Positions 43,941 through 53,472 of a DNA stretch of 64,000 nucleotides are shown here, in pieces. A program made the translations under genes and the position numbers. The stretch is from Cytobacillus eiseniae (GTDB taxonomy: Bacteria > Bacillota > Bacilli > Bacillales > Cytobacillaceae). Where the stretch lies: contig NZ_JAGIKZ010000016.1 of the NCBI RefSeq assembly GCF_017874625.1, positions 25,795-89,794 on the forward strand. Direction: 5' to 3'. The stretch's first letter is position 1. Every line of letters starts with the position of its first letter. The notes beneath the pieces were generated by a model. That model searched no databases and was not told where the DNA came from. It saw only the letters and a program-made list of their open reading frames with translations.

Positions 43941-45326
43941 TTAATCCATCATACGTACAAGTTTTTTCGAAACGGAAAGCAAAATAAATCCAAGGACAAT
44001 AGCCATTAATCCAATGACACTAAAGATTTCGAAATAACCTAATGTTTGAGTGAATGCAGCAAGCTGACCTGCAAGAATATTTGCCACACCTGTGCTTGCA
44101 AGCCATACACCCATAAGGAGTGAAGCAAGCTTAACTGGTGCAATTCTACTTACTAGTGATAATCCAACAGGCGATAGCATGAGCTCACCCATTGTATGCA
44201 TTAAATAAGTAAGAACAATAAACATGACATTTGCTTTCATTTGAATATTTGATTCATCACTACCTGTTTGTGCGATAGCAATTAACAGAATGACATATCC
44301 AAGACCAAGAAGAATCATCCCAAGTCCCATTTTTGTAGGTACTTTAAGATCACCACGTTTGGATGAAGCTAATTTAAGCCAAAACATTGAGAAAATTGGT
44401 GCTAAAATGACAATAAATACAGGGTTCACAGATTGGAACCAAGCGGTTGGAATTTCCCATCCGAAAATTTCTCTATCAACAAATCGCTCAGTATATAGCG
44501 TTAAAGAGCTTCCTGCTTGTTCGAAACCAGCCCAGAAGAATACAACGAAGCAAGCTAAAATAACAATAACTGCAGTTCTTTGTTTTTCTTTCTTTGTAAG
44601 CGGTTTGTTTTTCGCATTTGGGTCCACACTTTTATCTGGTGCACCTGTAGGTTTTTTTCCAATATCTCCAAGATAACGATTGCCAAACAGATTAAAGATT
44701 AGTTGACCAATAATCATACCGATTGCAGATGCTAAGAATCCATACTTAAAACCATATTGGATAATTCCGTCAATCGTTGTTGTTTTGAATAAATCATTGT
44801 AAAGAAAACCGATGATTAATGGAGAGAAGAAAGCCCCAATATTAATCCCCATATAGAATATTGTAAATGCTGCATCTCTACGAGGATCCTTCTCTTCATA
44901 AAGTTCGCCAACAATTGTTGAAATATTCGGTTTAAAGAAGCCGTTTCCGACGATAAGTAAGATTAAACCTAAATATAAAGCCCCAGCACTTTGATGCATG
45001 AACAATGCGATGTTACCAAGTGCCATCAAGACCCCACCGATTGTAATCGCACGGCGTTGTCCTAAGAACCGATCTGATAAATAGCCTCCAACCATTGGTG
45101 TGAAATATACGGCACCAGTGAAAAACCCATAGAGCATCATTGCATAGCTATCACTGAAACCTAATCCGCCACTTACGAAAGCGGTTGTTAAGTAAAGTAC
45201 GAGAATCGCTCTCATCCCATAATAACTAAAGCGCTCCCACATTTCTGTTAAGAATAGTAAGTATAAACCAGGAGGATGCTTTTTCTTATTTTTTCCCTGC
45301 TGGTTCGCATTCATTGTTGCATCCAT
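43941..45326 (-). CDS. dtpT: POT-family di/tripeptide transporter
   Basis: A 461-residue proton-coupled oligopeptide transporter with about 12-14 membrane segments. The PTR2 signatures are EMWERFSYYGMRAILVLYL and GGYLSDRFLGQRRAI with GNGFFKPNISTIVG. Alternative starts at ATG 45341 and ATG 45326 exist; GGGGGT lies eight bases before 45326, so that is preferred. It is monocistronic. Confidence 0.9.
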   Translation of the reverse strand: MDATMNANQQGKNKKKHPPGLYLLFLTEMWERFSYYGMRAILVLYLTTAFVSGGLGFSDSYAMMLYGFFTGAVYFTPMVGGYLSDRFLGQRRAITIGGVLMALGNIALFMHQSAGALYLGLILLIVGNGFFKPNISTIVGELYEEKDPRRDAAFTIFYMGINIGAFFSPLIIGFLYNDLFKTTTIDGIIQYGFKYGFLASAIGMIIGQLIFNLFGNRYLGDIGKKPTGAPDKSVDPNAKNKPLTKKEKQRTAVIVILACFVVFFWAGFEQAGSSLTLYTERFVDREIFGWEIPTAWFQSVNPVFIVILAPIFSMFWLKLASSKRGDLKVPTKMGLGMILLGLGYVILLIAIAQTGSDESNIQMKANVMFIVLTYLMHTMGELMLSPVGLSLVSRIAPVKLASLLMGVWLASTGVANILAGQLAAFTQTLGYFEIFSVIGLMAIVLGFILLSVSKKLVRMMD

Positions 45327-45553
45327 TTTCTGAACCCCCATTTTTAAAAATCAGTCAACTATATTATTGTAGATTAATGAAAATTTTGTGGCAATAGAAT
45401 CAAAATAAGTAAAAAAACTTAATTTATTAGCAATTAATCAAATATTATTATTTGAATAATAAGAGCAAACATTCAGGGGAATTATTGTAATATAGTTTGT
45501 TGGGTATTATTGTGGCATGAAACGAAGAAACTATGCGGTTCAGTTTGTAACAA

Positions 45554-45597
45554 TAAAGCGCTTTATGGGATGATGGTTCATCCCATAAAAGCGCTTC
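45554..45597. terminator. Terminator of the purine permease
   Basis: A 19-bp imperfect stem (AAGCGCTTTATGGGATGA with its complement) with a four-base loop; minus-strand transcripts end shortly after. Confidence 0.75.
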
Positions 45598-45628
45598 TCT
45601 AAGAGTGAATTGGCAATATGTACCGATT

Positions 45629-46930
45629 CTAATGTGGCAAAAAGGCGAGTTGATAGAAAAATAAGACAGCGAAAAGATACACAAGCGGATGAACGTCACG
45701 CCATTTCCCTTTAACGGCTTTCATGATCGGGTAAGAGATGAAACCTAGTGCAATCCCTGTTGCAATGCTTGACGTTAAAGGCATACTTAAAATAATTAAA
45801 AAGGCTGGAAATGCCTCATCGAGCTCTCCCCATTTAATATTGGAAATACTGCCCATCATAAGGCTTCCAACAATAATGAGTGCTGGTGCAGTAATTGCAG
45901 AAATCCCAGAAACAGCACTTACAAGCGGGCCGAAAAATGCAGAAATCATAAATAGGCCAGCGACTGTTAAAGTAGTTAATCCTGTTCTTCCTCCAGCAGC
46001 AACGCCTGAAGATGATTCAATAAAGGCAGATGTAGGACTCGTCCCAAACATCGCACCGACTGTTGTAGCTAAAGAGTCAGAAAGCAATGCTTCTCTCGCT
46101 CTTGGCATTGTTTTTCCCTTCATTAAGCCTGCCTGTTGGGCTACGCCAATCATTGTTCCTGTCGTATCAAAAATTGTTACGAGTAGAAAAGAGAATACGA
46201 CTGCATATAGACTATGTGAAATTACTTCACCAATCGCATCAATTGGATTTAACACCATTAATCCATCAGGCAAGGAAGGCATTGCCATGAACCCTTGATC
46301 AAAAGAAAGCTGGCCAGTGAAAAAGGCAATCAATCCTGTAATAATCATTCCGAAGAACATCGCACCATTAATATTAAGCACCATTAAAATTAATGTAATA
46401 GCTAGACCAATTAGAGCTAAGATGGCAGATGGCTCGTGTAAGTCACCTAATGCGACTAAATTGGTTGGATGGCTCGTAATGATACCAGTTAAGCGCAATC
46501 CAATGAAAGCAATAAACAATCCAATTCCTGCGGTTATCCCGTGCTTTAAATTATCGGGAATCGCTTCAATCAGCTTGGAGCGAAAAGGAGTCAAAGATAA
46601 AATGATAAAAATAATACCTGCAATAAATACAGCTGCAAAAGCTGTTTGATAATCAATATTTCCATGTGTTCCAACGACTGAATAAGCAAAATAGGCATTT
46701 AACCCCATCCCAGGGGCAATCGCAATGGGGTAATTGGCGAAAAGCGCCATCCATAATGTCCCAACGACAGAAGCGATAATCGTCGCCGTAAATACTTGCT
46801 CAAAAGGTACCCCTGCATCCGCTAGAATGACTGGGTTAACGACAACGATATAGACCATTGTTAAAAAAGTAGTGATCCCTGCAAAAACCTCTGTTTTTGC
46901 ATTTGTTTGATTTTCTTTTAATTTAAACAT
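45629..46930 (-). CDS. AzgA-type purine permease (NCS2 group)
   Basis: A 433-residue transporter for hypoxanthine, guanine or adenine in the PbuG/PbuO/AzgA branch. It has the start TEVFAGITTFLTMVYIVVVNP, the FANYPIAIAPGMGLNAYF segment and the late GTSPTSAFIESSSGVAAGGRTG site. GGAGG precedes ATG 46930; a TTG three bases earlier is less likely. I looked for a purine riboswitch in the leader (46931-47096) and did not see one. Confidence 0.9.
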   Translation of the reverse strand: MFKLKENQTNAKTEVFAGITTFLTMVYIVVVNPVILADAGVPFEQVFTATIIASVVGTLWMALFANYPIAIAPGMGLNAYFAYSVVGTHGNIDYQTAFAAVFIAGIIFIILSLTPFRSKLIEAIPDNLKHGITAGIGLFIAFIGLRLTGIITSHPTNLVALGDLHEPSAILALIGLAITLILMVLNINGAMFFGMIITGLIAFFTGQLSFDQGFMAMPSLPDGLMVLNPIDAIGEVISHSLYAVVFSFLLVTIFDTTGTMIGVAQQAGLMKGKTMPRAREALLSDSLATTVGAMFGTSPTSAFIESSSGVAAGGRTGLTTLTVAGLFMISAFFGPLVSAVSGISAITAPALIIVGSLMMGSISNIKWGELDEAFPAFLIILSMPLTSSIATGIALGFISYPIMKAVKGKWRDVHPLVYLFAVLFFYQLAFLPH

Positions 46931-47060
46931 CAAATAAATCCTCCAAATACGAACATTAAATTCTACATTCTATATAATATTCGTTTTTATTTTGGATTAC
47001 AAGTGCTTATTGTATATTATTTATTACAAATGAAGAAAGCATTCATTCTAAGCAAAAATA

Positions 47061-47086
47061 AAAAGGGAAGTCTTAATGACTGCCCT
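47061..47086 (-). terminator. Terminator of the phosphate transport operon
   Basis: On the minus strand GGGCAGTC pairs with GACTTCCC with one mismatch, then a T run. Confidence 0.7.
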
Positions 47087-47096
47087 CTCCAATGGT

Positions 47097-48095
47097 TTAA
47101 AATATAGCATTCAAAAGTAGATAGACAAGTCCAGCAATAGTAGCTGAAATTGGCAAGGTAATTACCCATGTAATGAGCATTCTTTGTGCAGTTCCCCATT
47201 TAACCCCTTTAAGGCGATGAGCAGAACCTACACCTAGAATAGATGAAGAAATAACATGTGTTGTACTAACAGGCAGATGAATTAAAGTAGAGCCGAAAAT
47301 GATCATTGCTCCGGTTAAGTCGGCAGCCACTCCATTCACAGGTCTAATTTTCATGATCTTGCCGCCAACCGTTTTAATAATTTTCCAGCCGCCTACAGAT
47401 GTACCAAGTCCCATTGCAAGTGCACAGGAGAATTGAACCCAAAAAGGAATATCTGTGCTTGTCACATAATTATTAGCGATTAAAGCCATTGTGATAATCC
47501 CCATCGCTTTTTGCGCGTCGTTTGTTCCATGTGTATAGGACTGCAGTGCAGCTGTAAAAATTTGAAAAATACGAAAGTTGCGATTTGTCTTCGTTAAATT
47601 ATTATTTTTAAAGACGATCTTAAATATGCTATAGACGATAAATCCTACAGCAAACGCGATGACTGGAGAGATAAGTAGAGCTTGAATAATCTTCAGAAAA
47701 CCTTTGTAATTGAGTGAAGCAAATCCAGCCGCTGCAATAGCCGCACCAGCTATGGAGCCGATCAGTGCGTGTGAAGAACTGCTTGGAATCCCGTAATACC
47801 AAGTAAGCAAGTTCCAGAAAACAGCAGAAATAAGTGCTGCTAAGATGACGAGTGATCCATTCTCTAGTGTAAATGGATCAACAATATCCTTTGTAATTGT
47901 CTTGGCAACCCCTGTAAAGGTCATAGCTCCAACGAAGTTCATCACAGCTGCAAGCAGGATGGCGTGTCTTGGCTTAAGTGCTTTTGTAGAAACAGATGTA
48001 GCAATTGCATTAGCCGTATCATGGAAGCCATTAATAAAATCAAAAGCGAGAGCCATAAATACGATTAAAATGGTTAATAGTAAAAATCCGTCCAT
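47097..48095 (-). CDS. pit: Low-affinity inorganic phosphate transporter
   Basis: A 332-residue PiT-family symporter for metal-phosphate complexes. The duplicated PiT signature appears as FINGFHDTANAIATSV and SYTHGTNDAQKAMGI, and LIGSIAGAAIAAAG is also conserved. It follows the DUF47 gene after 13 bases and is probably co-transcribed, as in B. subtilis ykaA-pit. Confidence 0.93.
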   Translation of the reverse strand: MDGFLLLTILIVFMALAFDFINGFHDTANAIATSVSTKALKPRHAILLAAVMNFVGAMTFTGVAKTITKDIVDPFTLENGSLVILAALISAVFWNLLTWYYGIPSSSSHALIGSIAGAAIAAAGFASLNYKGFLKIIQALLISPVIAFAVGFIVYSIFKIVFKNNNLTKTNRNFRIFQIFTAALQSYTHGTNDAQKAMGIITMALIANNYVTSTDIPFWVQFSCALAMGLGTSVGGWKIIKTVGGKIMKIRPVNGVAADLTGAMIIFGSTLIHLPVSTTHVISSSILGVGSAHRLKGVKWGTAQRMLITWVITLPISATIAGLVYLLLNAIF

Positions 48096-48108
48096 ATATT
48101 AAGACTCC

Positions 48109-48726
48109 TTACGCGTTTTTCATAATAATACTTTCCAAAGTATTTGCTACACTTTGACAGCTATCCGCAATTTCTTCAAGATTTTCATAGATCTCCTTAT
48201 ATTGGATGATGCGGATTGGATCTTTCTCAACCGTGAAGAGGTGTTTGATTGATTGACGCAAGACACCGTCACATTTGGATTCATAATCTTTAATCTTAAT
48301 TGCGTGTTCTCGAATTTGAAGTAGTTTTTTGTTTGAAAGCAGTTCAATTGATTCAACAATTTCATGTGCACAATTTTTAATAGCATCGACAAATTTCAAC
48401 ATGAAGTCGTCTGCTTTTGTAATGGAATACATTTCAAAGAGTGATGCACAGTGTTCAATTCCATCAATTACATCATCTAAGCTCATTGCCAGTGCAAGAA
48501 TATCTTCTCGTTCAATTGGTGTAATAAAGGCATTATTTAATTCCTTAATTACTTCATGAACGTATGAATCTCCTTTTGATTCATAGTCCTTGAGTGTATC
48601 TGAAAAGATTTTCAGATCACTTACATTACTTAATTTATAGTCAGCAAAATAATTAGCGCCTTCCTTCACATTTGATGCGATGTTACTGAGCAACAGATTA
48701 AATTTGTCCTTCTTTTTAAAAGCCAT
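48109..48726 (-). CDS. DUF47 PhoU-like regulator of phosphate transport (YkaA)
   Basis: A 205-residue all-helical PhoU-like protein (DUF47). Acidic motifs such as DYESKGDSYVHEV and DYESKCDGVLRQ match metal-binding PhoU-type repeats. ATG 48726 after GGGGGT is used; a longer frame to 48753 exists. DUF47 proteins adjoin PiT transporters in many genomes and probably tune their activity. Confidence 0.9.
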   Translation of the reverse strand: MAFKKKDKFNLLLSNIASNVKEGANYFADYKLSNVSDLKIFSDTLKDYESKGDSYVHEVIKELNNAFITPIEREDILALAMSLDDVIDGIEHCASLFEMYSITKADDFMLKFVDAIKNCAHEIVESIELLSNKKLLQIREHAIKIKDYESKCDGVLRQSIKHLFTVEKDPIRIIQYKEIYENLEEIADSCQSVANTLESIIMKNA

Positions 48727-49050
48727 TTTCTTACCCCCAAATATTTCTTCCAAACGAGACTAATTTTATACGAAAAACGATGAATTAGAAAGAAAAATGT
48801 AGAAAAAAGTTCAATAAGCATAGAAAAACTTACATATTACCCTATTATGTGATGAAATTCTATCGATTATGTTTTCAATATAAGGATGAGGTTTAAGTTG
48901 CGATTTGTGATAAATGTCACAAACTTTTCGAAAGTAATACGTAAATAAGAATGAATTTAAAGATATAATTACTTTAAAGATGGATGGAAAAAATAAATAA
49001 TATTTACAGATATTCCATTTCTATCTAAAAATAAATAGGGGGAACTATTT
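48727..49050. other. Divergent intergenic region, ykaA / peroxidase
   Basis: It must hold promoters for both neighbours. The region is AT-rich. I see a partial TATAATTA motif near 48965 but no convincing Fur/PerR box or -35/-10 pair. Confidence 0.35.
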
Positions 49051-50115
49051 ATGAGGAAATTAGGTTTAGCTATGATGGTTATTTTTGTTTTATCAATTCT
49101 TGGAGCATGTAACTCAAACGAAGAAGCATCCGCTCCAGCTGATAAGGAAAAGAATGAACCTGCAAAGGAAGAAGTAGTAGATCAAGAATTATTGGATGCA
49201 AAAGCAAAGTTCGAGCCACTTGGAGAAATGCCGGTTCCTGCTGATAATCCAATGACAGATGAGAAAGTAGAATTAGGAAAAACACTATATTTTGATCCAC
49301 GCCTATCAGGCAATAATGTACAAAGCTGTATGTCATGTCATGCTCCTGGTGCAGGTTATGGGGATGGAATGAGCACATTTATTGGCTTTGAAGGACATCA
49401 AGGCGGAAGAAATAGTCCGACTATTATTAACTCAGGCTACTACCCAACGAATTTCTGGGATGGACGAGCTGGGAGCTTAGAAGAACAAGCTTTAGGACCG
49501 ATTCAATCAGAAGTTGAAATGAATCAGAATTTAGATGAATTAGTTATTGAATTAAATGGTGTGCCAACATATGTTGAGCAATTTAATACTGTTTTTAATG
49601 ATCAGATTTCTGCTGATAATATTGCAAAAGCGATCGCTGCTTTTGAAAGAACGATTGTCATTTCTGATACTGCATTTGATCGCTATCTTCAAGGGGAGGA
49701 AGACGCAATTAGTGCAGATGCGAAAGAAGGCATGAAGCTATTCGTAGGAAAAGCTGGATGTATTTCATGTCATGCTGGACCACTATTATCTGATTATAGC
49801 TATCATAATTTAGGAATGAGTGGAGACGAAGGTCGTTTTGATGTAACTGGTAATGAGGAAGATAAAGGGAAATTCAGAACTTCAGGTTTAAGAGGAGTGG
49901 CTCATACAGCACCATTTATGCATGATGGAAGTCTTGAAACTTTAAAAGATGTTGTTATGTATTATAACGCTGGCGGCGGAGATCATGCGAATAAGAGTGT
50001 ATTAGTAAGTCCACTTAATTTAACGGATAAGGAAATAGATAACCTTGTTGCATTCCTTGAAAGTATGAGTGGTGAGCTTCAAATGATTGATGCGCCTGAA
50101 ATACCAAGTAACTAA
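49051..50115 (+). CDS. Di-haem cytochrome c peroxidase-like lipoprotein
   Basis: A 354-residue lipoprotein of the bacterial CCP/MauG family. The lipobox is LGAC at residues about 17-20, so it is anchored outside the membrane. Two c-type haem sites are present, QSCMSCH near residue 93 and AGCISCH near residue 239, with APFMHDGSLETL near the C-terminus. It would reduce hydrogen peroxide with electrons from a cytochrome c. TAGGGGGA precedes the ATG. It is monocistronic, and no maturation genes lie nearby. Confidence 0.9.
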   Translation: MRKLGLAMMVIFVLSILGACNSNEEASAPADKEKNEPAKEEVVDQELLDAKAKFEPLGEMPVPADNPMTDEKVELGKTLYFDPRLSGNNVQSCMSCHAPGAGYGDGMSTFIGFEGHQGGRNSPTIINSGYYPTNFWDGRAGSLEEQALGPIQSEVEMNQNLDELVIELNGVPTYVEQFNTVFNDQISADNIAKAIAAFERTIVISDTAFDRYLQGEEDAISADAKEGMKLFVGKAGCISCHAGPLLSDYSYHNLGMSGDEGRFDVTGNEEDKGKFRTSGLRGVAHTAPFMHDGSLETLKDVVMYYNAGGGDHANKSVLVSPLNLTDKEIDNLVAFLESMSGELQMIDAPEIPSN

Positions 50116-50129
50116 ATAAATGATGATTG

Positions 50130-50160
50130 AACGACTATCGAAAGCGGTAGTCGTTTTTTT
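50130..50160 (+). terminator. Terminator of the peroxidase gene
   Basis: AACGACTA pairs with TAGTCGTT, followed by a run of T. Confidence 0.85.
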
Positions 50161-50163
50161 GTG

Positions 50164-50267
50164 CTGCCAAATTTCCAGTCCCCTCCGCAACGATTGTGTC
50201 AACATCGGTTTGCTTTCGCTCACCGTGTTTCCTTTATCTTAGTCGGTGTCTTCCAGTTTGTACGGCA
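50164..50267 (-). repeat. Dispersed intergenic repeat, family B copy 2
   Basis: Its reverse complement matches the interior of 12050-12197: GCCGTACAAACTGGAAG, AGATAAAGGAAACACGG and CCGATGTTGAC are shared. The outer GCGCC arms of copy 1 are missing, replaced by CTGCC/GGCAG ends. It occupies part of the gene-free stretch 50116-50473, where I see no other feature. Confidence 0.8.
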
Positions 50268-50473
50268 GTTTCTTCTTTTTTGTTTAGGACATTATTAGTC
50301 TGGGGTAGAAAAGAGGTAAGACACCGGCAAAAGCCGTTTATATAGAGCGATTGTCTGAAACAGGCAATCGCTTCCTGCGAAAAAATTTATACATAAAATG
50401 CTTCTTGTAAATTTTTTTGTAATAAAAAAGGAATTTTGACGAAAACTATTTACAAACACGAAAGGGTGATAGG

Positions 50474-50734
50474 ATGTTTACATTTTTATGGTCATTAATT
50501 ATAGGTGGAATCATTGGTTGGATTGCTGGAATGATTGTAGGTAAGGATATCCCTGGAGGTGTGTTTGGGAATATCATTGCTGGTTTTGTCGGTGCTTGGT
50601 TAGGTTCATTAATTTTTGGAAATTGGGGTCCAGTAGTTGCTGATTTTGCCATTATCCCTGCTTTAATTGGTGCAGTTGCACTTGTATTTATTTTAAGTCT
50701 ATTGATGAGAGCTTTTAGAAAATCCACTGATTAA
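50474..50734 (+). CDS. GlsB/YeaQ/YmgE-family stress membrane protein
   Basis: An 86-residue protein with three glycine-rich membrane segments (SLIIGGIIGWIAGMIVG, GNIIAGFVGAWLGS and ALIGAVALVFILSLL), the 'transglycosylase-associated' family that is usually induced by general stress. The name reflects genome annotation rather than proven enzymatic activity. AAAGGGTGAT precedes the ATG. A strong terminator follows. Confidence 0.85.
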   Translation: MFTFLWSLIIGGIIGWIAGMIVGKDIPGGVFGNIIAGFVGAWLGSLIFGNWGPVVADFAIIPALIGAVALVFILSLLMRAFRKSTD

Positions 50735-50748
50735 TGGTATGAGGTTAA

Positions 50749-50786
50749 AAGGGCCTTCCAGCTATTGGAAGGCCCTTGTTTTTTTT
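50749..50786 (+). terminator. Terminator of the GlsB-family gene
   Basis: AAGGGCCTTCCA pairs with TGGAAGGCCCTT over a four-base loop, followed by T residues. Confidence 0.9.
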
Positions 50787-50851
50787 GCGGCAGGAATTAA
50801 GTTTGGACGTAGTGGCTTATCTAACGGTTCGCTCGTACAAACCATATTCAT

Positions 50852-51730
50852 TTAAAATTCACTCGGACAATCAACCCGTATCGTTTCATTTGTAAAGGGG
50901 TGAGGGAGTTCGAGTTTTGCCGCATGCAGCGCTTGTCTATAAAAGATTGGTTTCCCTCCATATAATGAATCACCAACGATTGGGTGACCTATATGACCTA
51001 GATGAACACGAATTTGATGCGTTCTCCCTGTATCTAGCTGACATTGGATGAACGATTGATCTTGTTTCGCATCATATTCTAGAATTTCATAATGAGTAAT
51101 GGCAGACTGACCAGTTGGAGAAACTCTCCTTCTAGTCGGGTGATGACGGTCTCGGCCAATTGGCTGTTGAATCGTTCCTTTTTTCCTTTTTAACTTCCCA
51201 TGAACGAGTGCATGATACGTTCGCTTAATCTTTCTTTCTTCAAGCAGTCGGTCAAGAATCGAGCCTGCAAGCGCATGCTTAGCAAATAGAACAGCACCTG
51301 TAGTGTCACGATCGAGCCGATGAACATGCTTTATTCTTCTTTGTTCTCCGTTTGATAGTAAATAATAGGCTGCGCCATTTGCAAGGGTATCTGTTTGATC
51401 AGGATCGTTAGGATGGGTATCCATATCCGCAGGTTTATTAAAAATAATTAAATGGTCATCCTCATATAATACATCCACATCTTGGTATGTTGGGACCACA
51501 CCAAAAGGTTCCTCTGTAAATAGTTTCAGCTGTAAGCGGTCACCTGCCTGTAAAGGAAGATTCCAGCTTCGATCTTCTCCATTGACTTTTACTCCCTTTT
51601 CCATTCGTAATGAATGAACTTGCTTTTTAGGCGCTTGCCAAACTTGTCTAAATATAGAATCAATCGATAATCCATCCCATTCTTGATTAATTTTTATTTC
51701 GTACCATTCACCCATTTTTTTTGTTTTCAT
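50852..51730 (-). CDS. yhcT: RluA-family pseudouridine synthase (YhcT-like)
   Basis: A 292-residue RluA-type synthase. An N-terminal S4-like region precedes the catalytic domain; the catalytic aspartate is in HVHRLDRDTTG, with LHAAKLELPHP near the C-terminus. It isomerises uridine in rRNA or tRNA; the target base is not known. GGAGTC precedes the ATG. Divergence from a YhcU-like gene matches the B. subtilis yhcT/yhcU neighbourhood as I recall it. Confidence 0.88.
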   Translation of the reverse strand: MKTKKMGEWYEIKINQEWDGLSIDSIFRQVWQAPKKQVHSLRMEKGVKVNGEDRSWNLPLQAGDRLQLKLFTEEPFGVVPTYQDVDVLYEDDHLIIFNKPADMDTHPNDPDQTDTLANGAAYYLLSNGEQRRIKHVHRLDRDTTGAVLFAKHALAGSILDRLLEERKIKRTYHALVHGKLKRKKGTIQQPIGRDRHHPTRRRVSPTGQSAITHYEILEYDAKQDQSFIQCQLDTGRTHQIRVHLGHIGHPIVGDSLYGGKPIFYRQALHAAKLELPHPFTNETIRVDCPSEF

Positions 51731-51888
51731 AATGATTGACTCCTTCTATACAACCAATTTTTCACAAGTGCATAATATATGTAGTTTACCCGTTAGATGG
51801 TTGTAATTACCACCCTAAAAAGGAGAATGAATATGATATTCTTATTACATATTACAAACTGGTTACAGGTTATAGAGGTGGGTTCTCA

Positions 51889-52287
51889 GTGAAGATTGTA
51901 TTTGCATCAACTCCTGAGCAGGAGGAGGAAATAAAAGTACTAATTGAAAAAATATATTCTACTATTTTTCCAAATTATTTTCCGGATGAAGAGATTAAGG
52001 GGTTTGTGGAATTAGATGTGCTACATACGACTTCAAGGCATTTTGAAGACTTTGGAACATTAAAGGAAGCATCTCAAGTGATTGTCAGCCTACAAACGAT
52101 TATAGCTATTCTTGATTCATCAAATCTGAATGAAAAATATGAACAGACATTTAATAAAAATGTAGATATTCTTCAACAATTTGGCCTTTCATTTCCTTTT
52201 CAATTTGAAAATTTCATAACGAGTAGAATGATGAAAAATGAATGGCTTAGCTTATATACGAAGCCTGCAAATGAATTGTTAATCTAA
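51889..52287 (+). CDS. yhcU: YhcU-like protein (DUF5365)
   Basis: A 132-residue cytoplasmic protein starting at GTG 51889, after GAGGTGGG; the longer frame from 51736 lacks a site. It begins VKIVFASTPEQEEEIKVLIE and contains the YFPDEEI segment; I assign it to DUF5365/YhcU from memory and from its place beside yhcT. The function is unknown. Confidence 0.7.
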   Translation: MKIVFASTPEQEEEIKVLIEKIYSTIFPNYFPDEEIKGFVELDVLHTTSRHFEDFGTLKEASQVIVSLQTIIAILDSSNLNEKYEQTFNKNVDILQQFGLSFPFQFENFITSRMMKNEWLSLYTKPANELLI

Positions 52288-52291
52288 TTGT

Positions 52292-52327
52292 AAAAACGCC
52301 TGCAGAATTTATCTGCAGGCGTTTTTT
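52292..52327. terminator. Bidirectional terminator
   Basis: AAAAACGCCTGCAGA pairs with TCTGCAGGCGTTTTT. It lies between two convergent genes. Confidence 0.9.
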
Positions 52328-52334
52328 TATAGGA

Positions 52335-52805
52335 CTATTTACTATTCTGATTAAACCACTCTTCAAATACTTCTTTGTCTTGGTATCCTGTAATTCGATT
52401 GACTTCTTTGCCGTCTTTGAATTGGACAATGGTTGGTGTTTCTTTAATTCCAAAATCATCCCAGCCATGATCGAATTCAAGTAAATTAAATTGATGCAAT
52501 TGAAGATTCATTTCCTTTGCTAACGGAGAAACGACGGGCGTTGTGCGTTGGCAATGAGAGCAAGTTGGACTATAGAAATACACGGTTACATCCTCTTTAT
52601 TATCAAGCAATTCTTCTAATTTATTTGGAAGGATCAGGTTTTGATAATTAGGGTCATCAAGCTGTGCGACCGTTTCAGGATGGAGTGTATCTTTCTCATA
52701 CGGATTATTTTCAGCTACTTTTTCTTCATTTTGCATTTTTGTTAGGACACCTAACCCAATAAAAAGCAGGATGATTATTGCTAAAAAGATGATAATCTTC
52801 TTCAC
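52335..52805 (-). CDS. Membrane-anchored thioredoxin-fold protein
   Basis: A 156-residue protein with an N-terminal membrane anchor (residues about 4-23) and a thioredoxin fold outside. The redox motif is CSHC in FYSPTCSHCQRTTP, and the cis-proline is in IKETPTIVQF. Its GTG start follows the DsbB gene stop immediately, so the two form an operon for oxidising extracytoplasmic thiols. It may be a BdbA-like oxidase; it is shorter than BdbD. Confidence 0.85.
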   Translation of the reverse strand: MKKIIIFLAIIILLFIGLGVLTKMQNEEKVAENNPYEKDTLHPETVAQLDDPNYQNLILPNKLEELLDNKEDVTVYFYSPTCSHCQRTTPVVSPLAKEMNLQLHQFNLLEFDHGWDDFGIKETPTIVQFKDGKEVNRITGYQDKEVFEEWFNQNSK

Positions 52806-53243
52806 TTATGCTGCCTCCTTAGACTTTTTCCATAATAAATAGCTACAAATAAAAATACTAACAAATGCAGTGAATGCTAAAAATGGAATGGTAATAAATC
52901 CAAGCCAATTAATATATTGGCCCGTGCATGGAACTCTTCCACATGTTGCTGCATGATCAGCAAAGAAAGCAACCTTTTGGATTAAATAATGATAAAGAGA
53001 GATACATATGCCAATTGCAGATAAAACCATTGTATAGATGCTAATTCGGTAGTCCTTCTTGACGACTGCTATTCCTAAAATGACAACAAAAGGGTACATA
53101 ACAATTCGTTGATACCAACAAAGTGTACAAGGTTCATATTGACGAATCTCAGAAAAATACAGGCTGCCAAACATAGCAAGGACAGATGCCGCCCAAGAAA
53201 TAAACAACAAGGAATCGCGAGAATCTTTCTTTGTTTTCTCCAT
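52806..53243 (-). CDS. bdbC: BdbC-like DsbB-family disulfide oxidoreductase
   Basis: A 145-residue quinone-linked oxidoreductase with four membrane helices. The first cysteine pair is in EPCTLCWYQR and the second in ATCGRVPCTGQ, as in DsbB/BdbC. It reoxidises the thioredoxin-fold partner encoded next to it and passes electrons to menaquinone. It is the first gene of the operon. Confidence 0.92.
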   Translation of the reverse strand: MEKTKKDSRDSLLFISWAASVLAMFGSLYFSEIRQYEPCTLCWYQRIVMYPFVVILGIAVVKKDYRISIYTMVLSAIGICISLYHYLIQKVAFFADHAATCGRVPCTGQYINWLGFITIPFLAFTAFVSIFICSYLLWKKSKEAA

Positions 53244-53472
53244 ATTGTGCTCCTTTAAATGAAGTTATCAAATAAAATTATGACCTACTGTTTCACTTTT
53301 GTAAATTAACAGAGAGACAAAGTCAATTATTAGTATGAATTTCGTCATAGTTTTGTCATGATTGAAAGGAATAAAGGCTGCTAGAACGAAATACATAATG
53401 GAGATAGCAGCAGGAGAGTGGATTTTTCTTCTTTAAGATGTTTTAATAAGATGGAGTTTTGGAGGGATATTG

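Noticed and set aside
46931..47096. Purine riboswitch before the purine permease
   Set aside because: The conserved three-way-junction core and terminator were not found in the short leader.
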